The position numbers and the translations under genes are program-made. The notes below the pieces were generated by a model. The model saw nothing but the letters and a program-made list of their open reading frames with translations. It did no database searches and was not told the origin of the DNA. This document shows, piece by piece, positions 62,455 through 64,000 of a stretch of DNA of 64,000 bases. This DNA comes from an uncultured Gammaproteobacteria bacterium (GTDB lineage Bacteria > Pseudomonadota > Gammaproteobacteria > PS1 > Pseudothioglobaceae): contig CAJVZH010000001.1 in assembly GCA_913020715.1 (NCBI GenBank), forward strand, positions 124,001 to 188,000, given 5' to 3'. Numbering within the stretch: position 1 is the first letter of the stretch; each line of letters begins with the position of its first letter.

Positions 62455-63354
62455 TTAATGCACTATTGGCGCGTGTTTTTTGCGCGTAGCCAAGCCTTGC
62501 ATAGTAATAGCACCAAGCATTATCAAGCCGCCAATTAGGGTGTTCAAATCAGGCACTTCGTTTATGCCGATAATCGGCAACCAAGCCCAAAAAATACCCA
62601 CTACCACTTCTAGTAATGAGAGCAAAACAAGCTCTGCAGCCGGTAAATATTTTGCACCCAGGCCGTAAAGAACCAAGCCAGCGCCAACAATCACACCGTG
62701 AGCCACACTTAATTTAATATTTATTTCCGGCATGACAAAGGTTAGGTCATCACTTGCCAAAACCAATGCGCAAGTCACCACAATCCCCATAAGGCCAGAA
62801 AGGGCTGGGGTTAATAATTTTGGGGTTTCTGGATTATGTCGGATAGTAATTGTGTACATGGCAAAACAGAATGCGGTAAACATTCCGTATAGGGCGCCAA
62901 TAATTGTATTGGAGCTCTCCACGTTCCAAACCATAACAACCACACCAAAAATAACGATAAACATGTTGACAACGGTGGTTCGACTGAGTTTTTCTGAAAG
63001 CAGCAAATAACCAAATACTGCAGAAAAAAGAGGCGCAAGAGCAAGCATGAGTAAAGTGATTGCTACGGTTGTAATGGTTAGCGAATAGATAAAGCCAAAC
63101 ATGGCCATCATGAGTAATATGGCGCCAGAAATGGCCCAGCGATCAATGCGTTTAAAATTGGCTAAAAATTCCTGTCTATCACGCAATAATATATAAAGCA
63201 TGATTGTTGCAAAAATGGCAAAACCTCGATAAAAAAGATAAAGGAGTTTGTAGTTCTCTGCATTCTCCATATGACGCACAATGGGGGCGCCGAAACTCCA
63301 GACAATGCCTGATAGGCACACGAGTATAAAGCCTAGTAAGTATTTGTTCTGCAT
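62455..63354 (-). CDS. EamA/DMT-family transporter
   Basis: ~10 TM helices, DMT-type sequence. Confidence 0.9.
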   Translation of the reverse strand: MQNKYLLGFILVCLSGIVWSFGAPIVRHMENAENYKLLYLFYRGFAIFATIMLYILLRDRQEFLANFKRIDRWAISGAILLMMAMFGFIYSLTITTVAITLLMLALAPLFSAVFGYLLLSEKLSRTTVVNMFIVIFGVVVMVWNVESSNTIIGALYGMFTAFCFAMYTITIRHNPETPKLLTPALSGLMGIVVTCALVLASDDLTFVMPEINIKLSVAHGVIVGAGLVLYGLGAKYLPAAELVLLSLLEVVVGIFWAWLPIIGINEVPDLNTLIGGLIMLGAITMQGLATRKKHAPIVH

Positions 63355-63595
63355 TTAACTCTCCGTTTAGACATCAGAGCAGATGTCGTTGATTCGGGCA
63401 TTTTGTTCCTAATGGGGTAAACTGTCCAATGAAATTTTTTGACAACAGTTATCGGGTTTTTCGATTTTAAAGTGCTTATTTTGACTTTGGCTGGTCTTGA
63501 GTGGGACTTGTGGTTTAATGGGGCGATAAACAAGCAATAAAGCACTGGCGCGTAGGTTTTGAAATATACTATCCGTGTTAAATAAAACAAGTTGT

Positions 63596-64000
63596 ATGAA
63601 TTCACACACTCCATCAAAAGATAATCGCTGGCAATTTTGGGTTGATCGCGGCGGCACTTTTACCGATATTATCGGTCGCAAGCCAGGCGGCGAGCTTTTA
63701 ACGCATAAGTTGCTCTCTGAAAATCCTGCGCAATATCCGGACGCTGCTATTCAAGGCATTCGCGATCTGCTGAATTTAACTCAAGAGCAGGCCATCCCAA
63801 TGGCTGACATTGGCGCCATAAAAATGGGCACCACGGTTGCTACCAATGCCCTACTTGAGCGTCAAGGAGAGAAGACTTTATTGGCTATTAGTAAGGGCTT
63901 TAAAGATATTTTGCGTATTGGTTATCAGAATCGACCGAAACTCTTTGCACTGGATATTGAGCTTGCCGAAATGCTGTATACCGATGTTATTGAAATTGAT
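63596..64000 (+). CDS. Hydantoinase/oxoprolinase A (HyuA)-family protein, truncated by window end
   Basis: Manual translation MNSHTPSKDNRWQFWVDRGGTFTDIIGRKPGGELLTHKLLSENPAQYPDAA...MGTTVATNALLERQGEKT, running off the right edge. Confidence 0.93.
   Translation, partial: MNSHTPSKDNRWQFWVDRGGTFTDIIGRKPGGELLTHKLLSENPAQYPDAAIQGIRDLLNLTQEQAIPMADIGAIKMGTTVATNALLERQGEKTLLAISKGFKDILRIGYQNRPKLFALDIELAEMLYTDVIEID

Overview
AT-rich gammaproteobacterial chromosomal window. Gene content resembles aerobic marine SUP05/Arctic96BD-19 (Thioglobus-like) genomes, but this placement is an inference. The left third is housekeeping: atpIBEFHAGDC, an ogt-like gene, a kdsC-like phosphatase, a TauD-type dioxygenase, yidC-yidD-rnpA-rpmH, dprA-smg-topA, trpF-trpB, and an lplT-like transporter with an acyltransferase. 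From about 19.9 to 57.3 kb lies a dense osmolyte/quaternary-amine catabolic island. It contains three divergent MttB-superfamily methyltransferases without an in-frame amber codon; a carnitine-to-glycine-betaine module (fused carnitine dehydrogenase/thioesterase, BKACE cleavage enzyme, GlxA/CdhR regulator, acetoacetyl-CoA synthetase); two HpbD-like enolase-superfamily proteins plus a third mandelate-racemase-type member; two DddP-like M24 proteins; and HypO/HypD/KGSADH/Ldh2-like enzymes. It also contains an operon with an uncharacterised 565-aa protein and a probable DUF3726 protein, an FrhB-like Fe-S protein, and a LysR-controlled operon with an ArpA/HalD-type Fe(II)/2OG oxygenase. The island is followed by gcvT-gcvH-gcvP-gcvR, an EamA transporter and the start of a hydantoinase A-like gene. 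The leading hypothesis is a methyltransferase-based, rather than Rieske-oxygenase-based, route for betaine demethylation in an aerobe, feeding C1 units toward the folate/glycine cleavage pool. A decayed dimethylglycine-dehydrogenase-like C-terminus lies directly upstream of one MttB gene. No tRNA, rRNA, CRISPR array or insertion sequence was recognised.
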